Assembly: GCA_943788935.1 (NCBI GenBank)
Contig: CALSSE010000010.1
Span: 310,001 to 374,000, forward strand
Reading direction: 5' to 3'
DNA length: 64,000 bases
Origin: an uncultured bacterium
Lineage (GTDB): Bacteria > Myxococcota_A > Bradymonadia > UBA7976 > VGTA01
The notes beneath the pieces were generated by a model, which saw only the letters and a program-made list of their open reading frames with translations, ran no database searches and was not told the DNA's origin. Below, one piece after another: positions 11,199 to 19,640 of the stretch. The stretch's first letter is position 1; each line of letters begins with the position of its first letter. The position numbers were made by a program, and so were the translations under genes.

Positions 11199-11940
11199 AG
11201 ATGACGCCCCGCTAGACTCAGCAAAGCCTTCAGAGTTATTAGGGTCTGCAGAATTATTAGAGTCTGTAGTAACCGCCCCGATCACTTCTCCTGTCGCTTT
11301 CTTTGATCTCGACCTTACTCTACTTGAGGTCAACTCAGCCTCATTGTGGGTGAAGAGAGAATTCAAACGAGGACGACTCTCCATTTGGCATCTAATGCGA
11401 GCGACATACTGGCTTGGCGTCTACCATTTGGGGGGAACCTCGTTAGAGGCGGCGCTGCTCTCAGGGATCTCTACGCTTAAAGATCAAGCGGTAGATGAGT
11501 TTAATGAACGCGTTCGGATATTTTATGAAGAAGAAGTCTCTCATCGGGTACGCGGGGGTGCATATGATGTACTTGAATGGCATCGATCGAGAGGTCACCT
11601 GTGCTATCTTATGACTAACGCTTCTGCTCAATTATCAAGCCACTTTATAGAGCCGCTTTCACTCGATGGAGCACTCTGTAACCACTTTGAAGAAGCTAAC
11701 GGTCTTCTTACTGGTCGACCGGCTCAGAGACTTTGTTTCGGCGAGGGCAAGCTCATCAGCGCACGACAGCTCCTAAAGACATCCAACATCTCTCTCGATG
11801 ACTGTTACTTTTACACTGATTCCTTCTCCGATCTTCCCCTTCTAGAAGAAGTAGGACATCCTTATGCTGTCCATCCAGATCGTAAACTTAGACAGCACGC
11901 CCATGACCGACAATGGTCTATATTGAACTGGGATAAATAA
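11176..11940 (+). CDS. HAD-IB family hydrolase (SerB-like phosphatase)
   Basis: A 254-aa HAD superfamily IB hydrolase. Motif I is FFDLDLTLLEVNS, with the nucleophile Asp near residue 40 and Leu where Gly or Asn is usual. Motif II is LMTNAS, and motif IV is YFYTDSFSDLPLLEEVG, followed by AVHPDRKLR as in the hypothetical HAD-IB group. It is probably a phosphomonoesterase acting on a small molecule; the substrate is unknown. The reading frame begins inside the end of the zinc-binding protein gene. GAGG 4 nt before 11176 supports that start, although ATGs at 11179 and 11191 are possible. The overlap indicates translational coupling. Confidence 0.85.
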   Translation: MMTIKMSKDDAPLDSAKPSELLGSAELLESVVTAPITSPVAFFDLDLTLLEVNSASLWVKREFKRGRLSIWHLMRATYWLGVYHLGGTSLEAALLSGISTLKDQAVDEFNERVRIFYEEEVSHRVRGGAYDVLEWHRSRGHLCYLMTNASAQLSSHFIEPLSLDGALCNHFEEANGLLTGRPAQRLCFGEGKLISARQLLKTSNISLDDCYFYTDSFSDLPLLEEVGHPYAVHPDRKLRQHAHDRQWSILNWDK

Positions 11941-11987
11941 AGTGTACACCTCTCTAAATTAATTCAAGAACATTGAATTGAGAGATC

Positions 11988-12021
11988 GATCAGTTACTAT
12001 CGAGTCGATAAGTGACTGATC
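11988..12021. repeat. Near-perfect dyad upstream of DUF58 gene
   Basis: Arms gatcagttactatcga (11988-12003) and tcgataagtgactgatc (12005-12021) pair with one mismatch and one bulge across a single-base centre. No T-run follows, so an operator or leader hairpin is likelier than a terminator. Confidence 0.4.
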
Positions 12022-12100
12022 AATAATGAGTCACTTTGATCAAAACAACGACAGGATCGTCGCCTTAAGTATACTGCCTAGCGCTCTATAAGGAGAAGCA

Positions 12101-13417
12101 ATGGACGGAGATATCTCGCACAACATTGACTCAGAGCTCTCTCGATACCAACGAATAATAAATCGATTATCGATCACCCCGCTCGGCTTAGCATCGATTG
12201 TTGTTGGTGCTTGGGTTTATGATCGCTTCGGTCAACAAGAGCAAGATTACCTGTTGTATATGAGTGGGCTCGCCTTCGCACTCTTCTCCCTCATCGTGTT
12301 TATGATCTCTTACCTAGAACAATGGCGATTAAAACGCTCACTTGCTGGTTCCCACGATCATCTCTCAGTCGAGGTGGAGGTTGGACAAGACCTGCTCACT
12401 GGCTTCACACTGCCTAGTATCCCCACGAATCCTCTCTTTCAGTTGCGGGTCTCTTGGTATCGTCCTAGCGCGAGAGAATACCATCTTGAGCTGTTTAATG
12501 GCGTTCTCCAAGAGGTGATCAAGCCACAAAGAAGAGGCAAAGTCGTCCAAGTTACTCGAGAATTTATCCTCGAGGATATCTTCGGCTTTACCGCTCTCAA
12601 GTGGTATCAATCGCAAAACTGTGATCTGAAAGTGTCTCCACAGACCGTATCCGCCAACGAACTTAGGCTCCATCGGCCTCAGAGGGGCGAAGATTTTTAT
12701 GACCCTATTGGTGAACCCAATGGTGACTTAATCGAGATGAGACGTTATGAGGACGGAGATCCGCTTAAGTGGATTATGTGGCGAGTATATGCCCGAAATC
12801 GTCAATTGGTCGTCCGATCACCGGAGAGAGCCCTGAGCGAGAAGCGTGATCTCGTCGCCTATTTTCTCGCCGACTCCACTGATGAGGGCTCTGCGAGTAC
12901 GGCTCGTGCTTATATTGAGGGTGGCTTATTGGGAGAAGAATATCTCTTTATCGCTGATGGTTGCCGGGGGCAGGCGCAGACCGCTAATGAGGTGATGAAC
13001 CACTTAATGTCTTCAGTCAACGCAGAGCCACTCTCCTCGCTACCCGAGCTCCTCGCACTTCCTGCACAACAGCAAAGGGGAGTCATCCTCTTCGCTTCAG
13101 CGCTGAGCCCTACAGAGACTATTATGTCCGCTGCGAGCGCTTTACCTAGTCACCCATTGGTGATCCTCTCATTGCCCTTCCAAATGAGCGAGGTAGACAC
13201 CACACTCTCTCCATGGTGGACCAAGCTCTTTAAAGCTCTCACCACTCAAGAAGAGCGGCTCTCCATAGAGTCATTACAGAGGGTTGTTGAGACCGTCGAG
13301 CAGCTCAGCGCGACCCGCGAACCGCTACTGATCGCCCATCCCTCGGGACGCCTGATCACGAGAGGAGTCTTGAATGACCTCAGCCTTAAGACCGTGGACG
13401 GGTCACTCACTCTCTAG
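12101..13417 (+). CDS. DUF58 domain membrane protein
   Basis: A 438-aa protein with two membrane helices near the N-terminus (about 30-47 and 54-73), a beta-rich middle and the DUF58 signature. The signature is EMRRYEDGDPLKWIMWRVYA followed by RQLVVRSPE, around residues 206-246. DUF58 proteins often sit beside MoxR ATPases and VWA-domain proteins and are thought to help assemble or mature partner complexes at the membrane. No MoxR or VWA gene is seen here, so it is isolated. AAGGAGA 5 nt upstream fixes the ATG start. Confidence 0.82.
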   Translation: MDGDISHNIDSELSRYQRIINRLSITPLGLASIVVGAWVYDRFGQQEQDYLLYMSGLAFALFSLIVFMISYLEQWRLKRSLAGSHDHLSVEVEVGQDLLTGFTLPSIPTNPLFQLRVSWYRPSAREYHLELFNGVLQEVIKPQRRGKVVQVTREFILEDIFGFTALKWYQSQNCDLKVSPQTVSANELRLHRPQRGEDFYDPIGEPNGDLIEMRRYEDGDPLKWIMWRVYARNRQLVVRSPERALSEKRDLVAYFLADSTDEGSASTARAYIEGGLLGEEYLFIADGCRGQAQTANEVMNHLMSSVNAEPLSSLPELLALPAQQQRGVILFASALSPTETIMSAASALPSHPLVILSLPFQMSEVDTTLSPWWTKLFKALTTQEERLSIESLQRVVETVEQLSATREPLLIAHPSGRLITRGVLNDLSLKTVDGSLTL

Positions 13418-13551
13418 GCCCCACAGACGTAACACACGGTATAAGCTCAACACATCTAGCATAAACCCTTAATAGTATTGCCTTACGGCGTCTAACAATA
13501 TTAATTCACCTTACAATATTTCCTTTTTGAGATTCACGAGGTCTTCTAATC

Positions 13552-13890
13552 ATGAAAACGACAAGATACATACCTTCTCTAATCGCCCTTTATCTGGTGA
13601 GTCTAACTTGCATGATAAGCTGTGGAGACCCTAAAAGTGAGGATCCGACTGAAGCCGGTGAGATGAGTTCGGGGACTGAGGGAGGCATTGGACCTATCGC
13701 TGGCGAGATGTCTGGCGGTGAGATGACCGCTGGTGAGACGACCGCCGGTGAGATGATGGCCGGTGAGATGAGCGCTGGTGAGATGACCGCCGGTGAGATG
13801 ACCGCCGGTGAGATGACCGCCGGTGAGATGACCGCCGGTGAGATGACCGCCGGTGAGATGACCGCCGGTGAGATGCCGCCGGTGAGATGA
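13552..13890 (+). pseudogene. 5' part of frameshifted TAGEM-stalk EGF lipoprotein
   Basis: A 112-aa frame containing the export signal of a larger protein: MKTTRYIPSL, a hydrophobic segment, lipobox CMISC, then a stalk of (T)AGEM pentapeptides. The frame ends with GEMPPVR-stop inside the 15-bp repeat. The repeat and the rest of the protein continue in another frame from 13904. It is best read as the 5' fragment of one gene spanning 13552-18139 that has a net +1 shift. A phase-variable gene or an assembly or sequencing error in the repeat are the alternatives. Confidence 0.7.
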
Positions 13891-13990
13891 TGCCGCCGGT
13901 GAGATGACCGCCGGTGAGATGACCGCCGGTGAGATGACCGCCGGTGAGATGACCGCCGGTGAGATGACCGCCGGTGAGATGACCGCCGAC
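13711..13990 (+). repeat. 15-bp tandem repeat encoding TAGEM
   Basis: The unit is accgccggtgagatg. Six perfect copies lie at 13786-13875 and five at 13907-13981, with degenerate copies before 13786. Between them the copies at 13876-13889 (14 nt, one base lost) and 13890-13906 (17 nt, tg gained) shift the frame by +1. Confidence 0.9.
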
Positions 13991-16900
13991 TGCGAAGAAG
14001 ACATCGACTGTGAGCCCTCATTTATCTGTATTGACCAAGTATGCGTCGAGGAGGTAGTCAATGAAGTCGACTTTTGTCGTATACAATGGCCGCTTGATTC
14101 TACCATAGACCTCAACAGTGACCTCACCTTCTACGCTCGTGTGTATGAAGAGGGTCTCACCGATCAATCTGTGAACACCGATGAAGATGAGCGTGTCATT
14201 GCTGAGATCGGCTCCCGATCGATCGATGTTGATGATGAGGCTGAGTTTACTTGGGTGGTGGCGGCGCCAAATGTAAACTATGATAGCAGTGCAGAGGAAG
14301 AGAGTGAGCTCAATAACGACGAGTATCTAGGCAGTCTCACCTTTGATGAGCTCGGCAGCTTTGAGGTCGCTGCGCGGTTCTCCGTCGACGGAGGGCTCTC
14401 TTGGACGCTCTGTGATTATGGTGTCGAAGGCGCGGGTAGCAGCGATGGTTACCAAAGAGGAGAGGCCGCACAGGTCACTGTGTTAGAGCCCTGCCTTGTC
14501 GGCTATGAGAGAGATGATGAGCTAGAGTGTATCGATATAGACGAGTGCGCCGATAATAACGGTGAATGCGACGTAAACGCTGATTGCCAAAATAACGATG
14601 GCCTGCCCGCTACATGTACCTGCCGAGAGGGTTACCAAGGTGATGGCCAAACCTGCGCTGATATCGATGAGTGCGCATTAGGCAATGGAGGCTGCGACCT
14701 CAACGCCTCTTGTCAAAATAACATAGCTCAACCCCCCACCTGCGCTTGTCTTCCCGGCTACCAAGGAGATGGACAGACCTGTGCTGACATTGATGAATGT
14801 GCTGATAATCGAGGAGGCTGTGATGACAACGCTGATTGTCAAAATAACGAAGGACAGATCGCCACTTGCACCTGTCGAGATGGCTATGAGGGGGATGGAC
14901 AGACCTGTACTGATATTGATGAATGTGCACTTAATAATGGCGGTTGTGACCTGAACGCTACGTGTCAGAATAACCTCGCTCAACCTCCGACCTGCACCTG
15001 TCGAGATGGCTATGAGGGCGATGGACAGACCTGTGTTGATATCAATGAATGTGACACAAATAACGGAGGGTGTGATCTCAACGCTGACTGCCTAAATAAC
15101 GCAGGTCAGCCCCCTACCTGTACCTGCCAACAGGGCTATGAAGGCGATGGAGAGATCTGCGCAGATATCGATGAGTGCGCGATAGATAATGGAGGATGTG
15201 ATACGAACGCTGCCTGCCAAAACAACGTCGCACAGGCTCCCACCTGCTCGTGTCGGCCAGGCTATGAAGGCGATGGTCAGATCTGCGCTGATATTGATGA
15301 GTGCGCTGTCGATAATGGGGGATGTGATCAGAACGCTGCCTGTCAGAATAATGTCGGTCAACCCGCGACATGCGCTTGTCGGCCTGGCTATCAAGGGGAT
15401 GGTCAGACGTGCTCTGATATTGACGAGTGTGCCGTAGCGAACGGCGGTTGTGATACCAATGCCGATTGCCAAAATAACCAAGGACAACCCCCTAACTGTA
15501 CTTGTAGAATTGGCTATGAGGGAGATGGGCAAACTTGCAGTGATATCGACGAGTGTCTAGACAATAACGGCGGTTGTGACCTGAACGCTACGTGTCAGAA
15601 TAACATAGCTCAACCTCCGATCTGCTCTTGTCGTCCGGGTTATGAGGGAAATGGCCAGACCTGTGTTGATATCAATGAATGTGACACAAATAATGGAGGG
15701 TGTGATCTCAACGCTGACTGCCTAAACAACGTCGGTCAACCCGCCACGTGTACCTGTCAGTTCGGCTACGAAGGTGATGGTCAGACCTGTTCGGATATTG
15801 ATGAGTGTGCGGTAAATAATGGAGGGTGCGACTTGAACGCTGCTTGCCAAAATAATATCGCCCAAGCGCCGACCTGTTCTTGTCGACCAGGCTATGAAGG
15901 GGATGGTCAGAGTTGCTCTGATGTCGATGAGTGTGCCGTTAATAATGGTGAGTGCGATACGAACGCCACTTGTCAAAATAACATTGGACAACCTCCAACC
16001 TGCTCTTGTCTCCCCGGTTATGAGGGGGACGGTCAAGCGTGTGCTGATATCGATGAGTGTGCCGTTAATAATGGTGAATGCGATCAAAACGCGGCTTGCC
16101 AAAATAATCAAGGCGGAGCCCCGACCTGCTCTTGTAACTCCGGTTATGAGGGCGATGGTCAGAGCTGCAGTGATATCAATGAGTGTCTAGTGGATAATGG
16201 AGGATGTGACTCTAACGCCACCTGCCAAAACAACGAGGGACTTACCCGAACTTGTACCTGTATTCTCGGATATGAGGGAGATGGCGAGGTCTGTAATGAG
16301 ATCCCTCCTTTAGTCGTCACGGAGCTACAAGCGGGAGATCTCGTAATCACTGAGCTGATGCCCGACCCCACTTTGGTCACCGACAGCAATGGAGAGTGGT
16401 TTGAGATCTACAGTCCTCTAAAGAATATCGACCTCGCAGGGCTAGTCATTAAAGACGCAGGGACCTCCGGGATCACCGTCAACCTCAGTAACGCTACCGG
16501 GTCCGCAGGCACAGTGATTAAAGCAGGAGAGTACAAGGTTTTCGCGCGCTCTGGTGAACTAGTCGACAATGGTCAGGTCGACGCTCATTTCTCCTACAGC
16601 ACCATCACCCTCAATAATGGAGGCGACTCACTTGGCCTATACAACGGTGAGCTCCTCATCGATGAGGTCGTTTATACGGACTCGGTCGCAGGATATAGCT
16701 ACACCTTTAATGGAGAGCTTCCACCCGACGCCATCGAGAACGATGACTCGAGTAACTTCTGTGCGGCGCTAAGCCCCTATAATAATCAAGACTTCGGAAC
16801 GCCCGGTCAGAATAATGATGTCTGCCCTCCCTGCCCACCAGGCTATATCGAGATCGCTGAGGACGTCTGTGAAGACATCGATGAGTGCTTAGTCGATAAT

Positions 16901-18139
16901 GGCGGCTGTGCCTCCGACGCTAGCTGTACTAATAATGAGGGCGCTCCACCGACCTGCGAATGTAATCAAGGCTTCGCTGGTGACGGGGTCACCTGCGATG
17001 ATATCAATGAGTGCCTCGACAACAATGGTGGCTGTGACCCTAACGCGATCTGCACTAACAATATTGGCGATGTGGCGAGCTGTGAGTGTAACGCTGGTTA
17101 CGCTGGTGATGGCATCACCTGTGTTGATATCGATGAGTGCCTTGAGAATAATGGTGGATGTGACCTCAACGCTACTTGCGATAATCAGCTTGGTGCGGCT
17201 CCTATTTGCACCTGCCAAGACTTCTATGAAGGCGATGGGATCACTTGCCAAGATATTAACGAGTGTCTTAACGACAACGGAGGCTGTGACTCTAACGCCA
17301 CATGCACCAATAATATGGCGGCCCCACCGACTTGCGAATGTAACGAGTTCTTCCTCGGTGATGGGGTGGACTGTGTGGCGGTAGACCCCAATCCGGTTGA
17401 CTATTGCGTGCTTCAATTCCCGGTGAATAGTACTGTCGAAGTCGATGGGACACTAGAGGCTTATGTACGTCTCTATGAAGCAGGACTCACCGATCAAAGC
17501 GTAGGCGTTGACCAAGATGAGAGAGTGACCATTGAATTCGGATTGGGCGATGCGGGTAGTGATCCAAGAGTAGACCCAAGCTGGCGCTGGAGCTCGACCC
17601 TACCCACTCCAGGTTATGATGGAAATAACACAGGGGCACCCAACAATGATGAGTACAAAGCAGAGGTTCTACTGACTGAGCTCGGCGATTATAGTCATGT
17701 CTTTAGGGTCTCAGTCGATTTAGAGCAGACTTGGGTATACTGTGATGCTGACGGTGCGGGATCTAATATTGCTCCCCAACCAGACTTTGGTTACTCGGTT
17801 AATCAAAATGGGGCTCTCTCCGTTACCTGCCCAGCAGGTCAAGAGAACATCGGGGGAAGCTGTATAGCACCCTATGACGAAGCAGAGGCGCGAAGTTTTA
17901 TTCAGAGTGGCTGCGGATGCCACGGTAACAACTCTTGGAACAGCGACTTCCCTACGGGAGCGATCAATGGCTCAGGCAATGGCTTCAGCTACGTAAATCC
18001 CGGCAATTATCAGGACAGCTATCTGTGGATGAAGATGGCTGATGACCCGAGGATCTCTGGAAACCGAATGCCTACCAACCGTATCTTGCCTCAAGGTGAT
18101 ATTGACCGTTTCGCTGCGTATATACAGTCATTAGACTGA
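13904..18139 (+). CDS. Giant calcium-binding EGF / lamin-tail surface protein, body of frameshifted gene
   Basis: A 1411-aa frame lacking its own signal peptide, which is encoded upstream in another frame. Order: TAGEM stalk; a Cys-bearing linker; module A (about 56-200, with YARVYEEGLTDQSV and LNNDEY); fourteen EGF-like repeats of exactly 42 aa with calcium-binding DIDEC(A) starts and GYEGDGQTC ends; a lamin-tail domain (about 800-965; VITELMPDP, GEWFEIY); four more EGF repeats; module B (about 1168-1305), a second copy of module A (YVRLYEAGLTDQSV); and a C-terminal ~85 aa like small cytochrome c domains, with CGCHG and RMPTN. An extracellular adhesive or scaffold role is inferred. The CGCH motif lacks one residue of CxxCH, so heme attachment is uncertain. 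Confidence 0.78.
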   Translation: MTAGEMTAGEMTAGEMTAGEMTAGEMTADCEEDIDCEPSFICIDQVCVEEVVNEVDFCRIQWPLDSTIDLNSDLTFYARVYEEGLTDQSVNTDEDERVIAEIGSRSIDVDDEAEFTWVVAAPNVNYDSSAEEESELNNDEYLGSLTFDELGSFEVAARFSVDGGLSWTLCDYGVEGAGSSDGYQRGEAAQVTVLEPCLVGYERDDELECIDIDECADNNGECDVNADCQNNDGLPATCTCREGYQGDGQTCADIDECALGNGGCDLNASCQNNIAQPPTCACLPGYQGDGQTCADIDECADNRGGCDDNADCQNNEGQIATCTCRDGYEGDGQTCTDIDECALNNGGCDLNATCQNNLAQPPTCTCRDGYEGDGQTCVDINECDTNNGGCDLNADCLNNAGQPPTCTCQQGYEGDGEICADIDECAIDNGGCDTNAACQNNVAQAPTCSCRPGYEGDGQICADIDECAVDNGGCDQNAACQNNVGQPATCACRPGYQGDGQTCSDIDECAVANGGCDTNADCQNNQGQPPNCTCRIGYEGDGQTCSDIDECLDNNGGCDLNATCQNNIAQPPICSCRPGYEGNGQTCVDINECDTNNGGCDLNADCLNNVGQPATCTCQFGYEGDGQTCSDIDECAVNNGGCDLNAACQNNIAQAPTCSCRPGYEGDGQSCSDVDECAVNNGECDTNATCQNNIGQPPTCSCLPGYEGDGQACADIDECAVNNGECDQNAACQNNQGGAPTCSCNSGYEGDGQSCSDINECLVDNGGCDSNATCQNNEGLTRTCTCILGYEGDGEVCNEIPPLVVTELQAGDLVITELMPDPTLVTDSNGEWFEIYSPLKNIDLAGLVIKDAGTSGITVNLSNATGSAGTVIKAGEYKVFARSGELVDNGQVDAHFSYSTITLNNGGDSLGLYNGELLIDEVVYTDSVAGYSYTFNGELPPDAIENDDSSNFCAALSPYNNQDFGTPGQNNDVCPPCPPGYIEIAEDVCEDIDECLVDNGGCASDASCTNNEGAPPTCECNQGFAGDGVTCDDINECLDNNGGCDPNAICTNNIGDVASCECNAGYAGDGITCVDIDECLENNGGCDLNATCDNQLGAAPICTCQDFYEGDGITCQDINECLNDNGGCDSNATCTNNMAAPPTCECNEFFLGDGVDCVAVDPNPVDYCVLQFPVNSTVEVDGTLEAYVRLYEAGLTDQSVGVDQDERVTIEFGLGDAGSDPRVDPSWRWSSTLPTPGYDGNNTGAPNNDEYKAEVLLTELGDYSHVFRVSVDLEQTWVYCDADGAGSNIAPQPDFGYSVNQNGALSVTCPAGQENIGGSCIAPYDEAEARSFIQSGCGCHGNNSWNSDFPTGAINGSGNGFSYVNPGNYQDSYLWMKMADDPRISGNRMPTNRILPQGDIDRFAAYIQSLD
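14534..16297 (+). repeat. 14 tandem 126-bp EGF-coding repeats
   Basis: 1764 bp, exactly fourteen units of 126 bp, each encoding one 42-aa calcium-binding EGF module with six cysteines. Units 5 and 10 are especially alike (both DINECDTNNGGCDLNADCLNN), which suggests block duplication. Confidence 0.9.
16874..17377 (+). repeat. Second block of four 126-bp EGF repeats
   Basis: 504 bp, exactly four 126-bp units encoding EGF modules with ECN in place of the TCR/SCR seen in the first block. It is separated from the first block by the lamin-tail domain. Confidence 0.88.
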
Positions 18140-18156
18140 GGTAAACATGAGATGCT

Positions 18157-18181
18157 ACTGCTATGAGCAGTGATCATTTTT
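18157..18181 (+). terminator. Weak hairpin after EGF protein gene
   Basis: ACTGCT-atg-AGCAGT (18157-18171), with a run of five T starting 6 nt later. It lies just after the stop of the EGF gene. The short stem makes termination uncertain. Confidence 0.35.
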
Positions 18182-18194
18182 GATTATGGTCGCT

Positions 18195-18250
18195 CGCCGA
18201 GGGTGTCACGCTGAGAGCGTCTCGCTGAGGGTGTCTCGCTGAGAGTAATT
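18195..18250. repeat. 14-bp tandem repeat, about 3.7 copies
   Basis: Units of the form cgctgag(a/g)g(c/t)gtct with period 14, ending 10 bp before the start codon of the next gene. Confidence 0.75.
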
Positions 18251-18260
18251 GGGGAGTGAG

Positions 18261-19640
18261 ATGAAGGAACAAAAACTAAAGCCAAGCCAAACCTCAGAGT
18301 CAAATCAGAGCTCAGAGTCAAACCAGACCTCAGAGTCAAACCAGACCTCAGAGTCTCAGGCGCGGTCTCATGCCAATCCTCAAAAGAATCCTTCTAAGTC
18401 GAGCAAGCGGCGACGGAGAAAACGTCATCTTCCCCCCAAGCGAGGGACAGAGGTCGACCCGCTACTTCGAGCCGTTCAGTTGATCGATCAGACCATTAGA
18501 GAAGAGGCTAAGCGCCTCGGGGTGATGCGACTCTCTCCTATTCACCTCGATTTTATCATCGGTGATGGAGAGTCTCTGTCCCATTCGCCCTCAGAGGACT
18601 TTCTTGAGAAACAATCGCTCAAGCTAAAAGCGAGGATCGCCGACCAAGTTCATCGGCAAGTCCCTACTCAATGGCGCAGAGGAACGGTGTACTGCTTTCA
18701 CACTGATCAAGCGATTGAACCTCCAAGTCATGACTCTATTTTCACTGGGTATGACGCGCTCGGTCGACCGCAATGGACTCATCTCCTCCCGCTATGTCTC
18801 CAAATGCAGGTTGATCATCTCGATCGACTCTATGCCGCTCCTCCACAAACTGTCGCCTTGCTGATGGGCGCACCGATCGGGGCCTCCCCTATTCCAGAGG
18901 TAAGAGGGGGGCGAGTCTATGAGATCCTTGCTCAAGTGGTACTCGGGCCGCTCTCCGCTAACTTCAGGCCGCTCCGAGAGGGAGATCTTCGCCACACCTT
19001 GACCGCACAAATGATTATGACCCAACCTGAAGAGCGTGGACTATCAGTGCATCTAAATCTTCTCGGACTAGATCCAGACAAACTCTTCGAGGAAGCTGCC
19101 CGAGGAGATCCACGGGGGCCCCTCGCTCGTGCTCGTAATAGTATACACGCTAGTCAACGAGAGGTCAGGAGACTGCAAGAGCTGATCAACTTACGACGGA
19201 TCAACAGGGAGCGAATCCCTGAAGAGGCAGAGAAGATCCTCCTCAGCCTTAAAGATCAGTTACTACGAGTGATCAGCGGTGATGTAGGACGAACTCAACA
19301 CGGGCAGAAGAGACATCACAGTATGGAGAGGCCGACCAGTGAGGCATGGAGAGACGCAAACCGAGTGGGCGTTGAGCGGCTCTTCTGGGACTCTCATCAG
19401 GAGACGATCGTAGTGGTCGGTCCCAAGAGTCGAGTTCACATCTTCAGTGATGATGGACGTCATGTCACAAGTATGCGCTTAGGGTCAGGTGAGCTTGAAC
19501 GTAAAACAGGTCAAGGTCGATGGAGGCCGCTCGACTTAGAGCGCTCCCAGCGGTTTAGACAGAGCGTTAAGAGTCGTATCCAAAGCGAAGATGGAAGGCG
19601 GAGACCCCGTCAGCAGAGAGGTAACACTTCAAAAACATGA
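18261..19640 (+). CDS. Hypothetical basic protein, first gene of a coupled trio
   Basis: A 459-aa protein that I do not recognise. The N-terminus (about residues 10-40) is a polar repeat of SESNQ(T/S)S-type units, followed by a strongly basic patch (SSKRRRRKRH, around residue 55) that could bind nucleic acid. The central ~250 residues look globular, without membrane segments, and the tail is again basic (GRRRPRQQRG). The ATG at 18261 has GGGGAG at good spacing; a TTG at 18249 also opens the frame. Its stop overlaps the next start (ATGA), so it is translationally coupled to the following gene. The sequence suggests a cytosolic, nucleic-acid or ribosome-associated protein, but that is inference from charge only. 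Confidence 0.7.
   Translation: MKEQKLKPSQTSESNQSSESNQTSESNQTSESQARSHANPQKNPSKSSKRRRRKRHLPPKRGTEVDPLLRAVQLIDQTIREEAKRLGVMRLSPIHLDFIIGDGESLSHSPSEDFLEKQSLKLKARIADQVHRQVPTQWRRGTVYCFHTDQAIEPPSHDSIFTGYDALGRPQWTHLLPLCLQMQVDHLDRLYAAPPQTVALLMGAPIGASPIPEVRGGRVYEILAQVVLGPLSANFRPLREGDLRHTLTAQMIMTQPEERGLSVHLNLLGLDPDKLFEEAARGDPRGPLARARNSIHASQREVRRLQELINLRRINRERIPEEAEKILLSLKDQLLRVISGDVGRTQHGQKRHHSMERPTSEAWRDANRVGVERLFWDSHQETIVVVGPKSRVHIFSDDGRHVTSMRLGSGELERKTGQGRWRPLDLERSQRFRQSVKSRIQSEDGRRRPRQQRGNTSKT

Noticed and set aside
13590..14127. Two long minus-strand open frames (143 and 174 aa) with SSHRR or VISPA-type repeats
   Set aside because: They are antisense readings of the 15-bp TAGEM repeat and have no domain or signal.
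14534..16297. Could the regular 126-bp repeats be a CRISPR-like array
   Set aside because: Every unit is coding, in frame, with six conserved cysteines; there are no unique spacers.
14678..17416. Several antisense or alternate-frame open frames across the EGF region
   Set aside because: They are shadows of the 126-bp repeat; the EGF frame explains the sequence fully.
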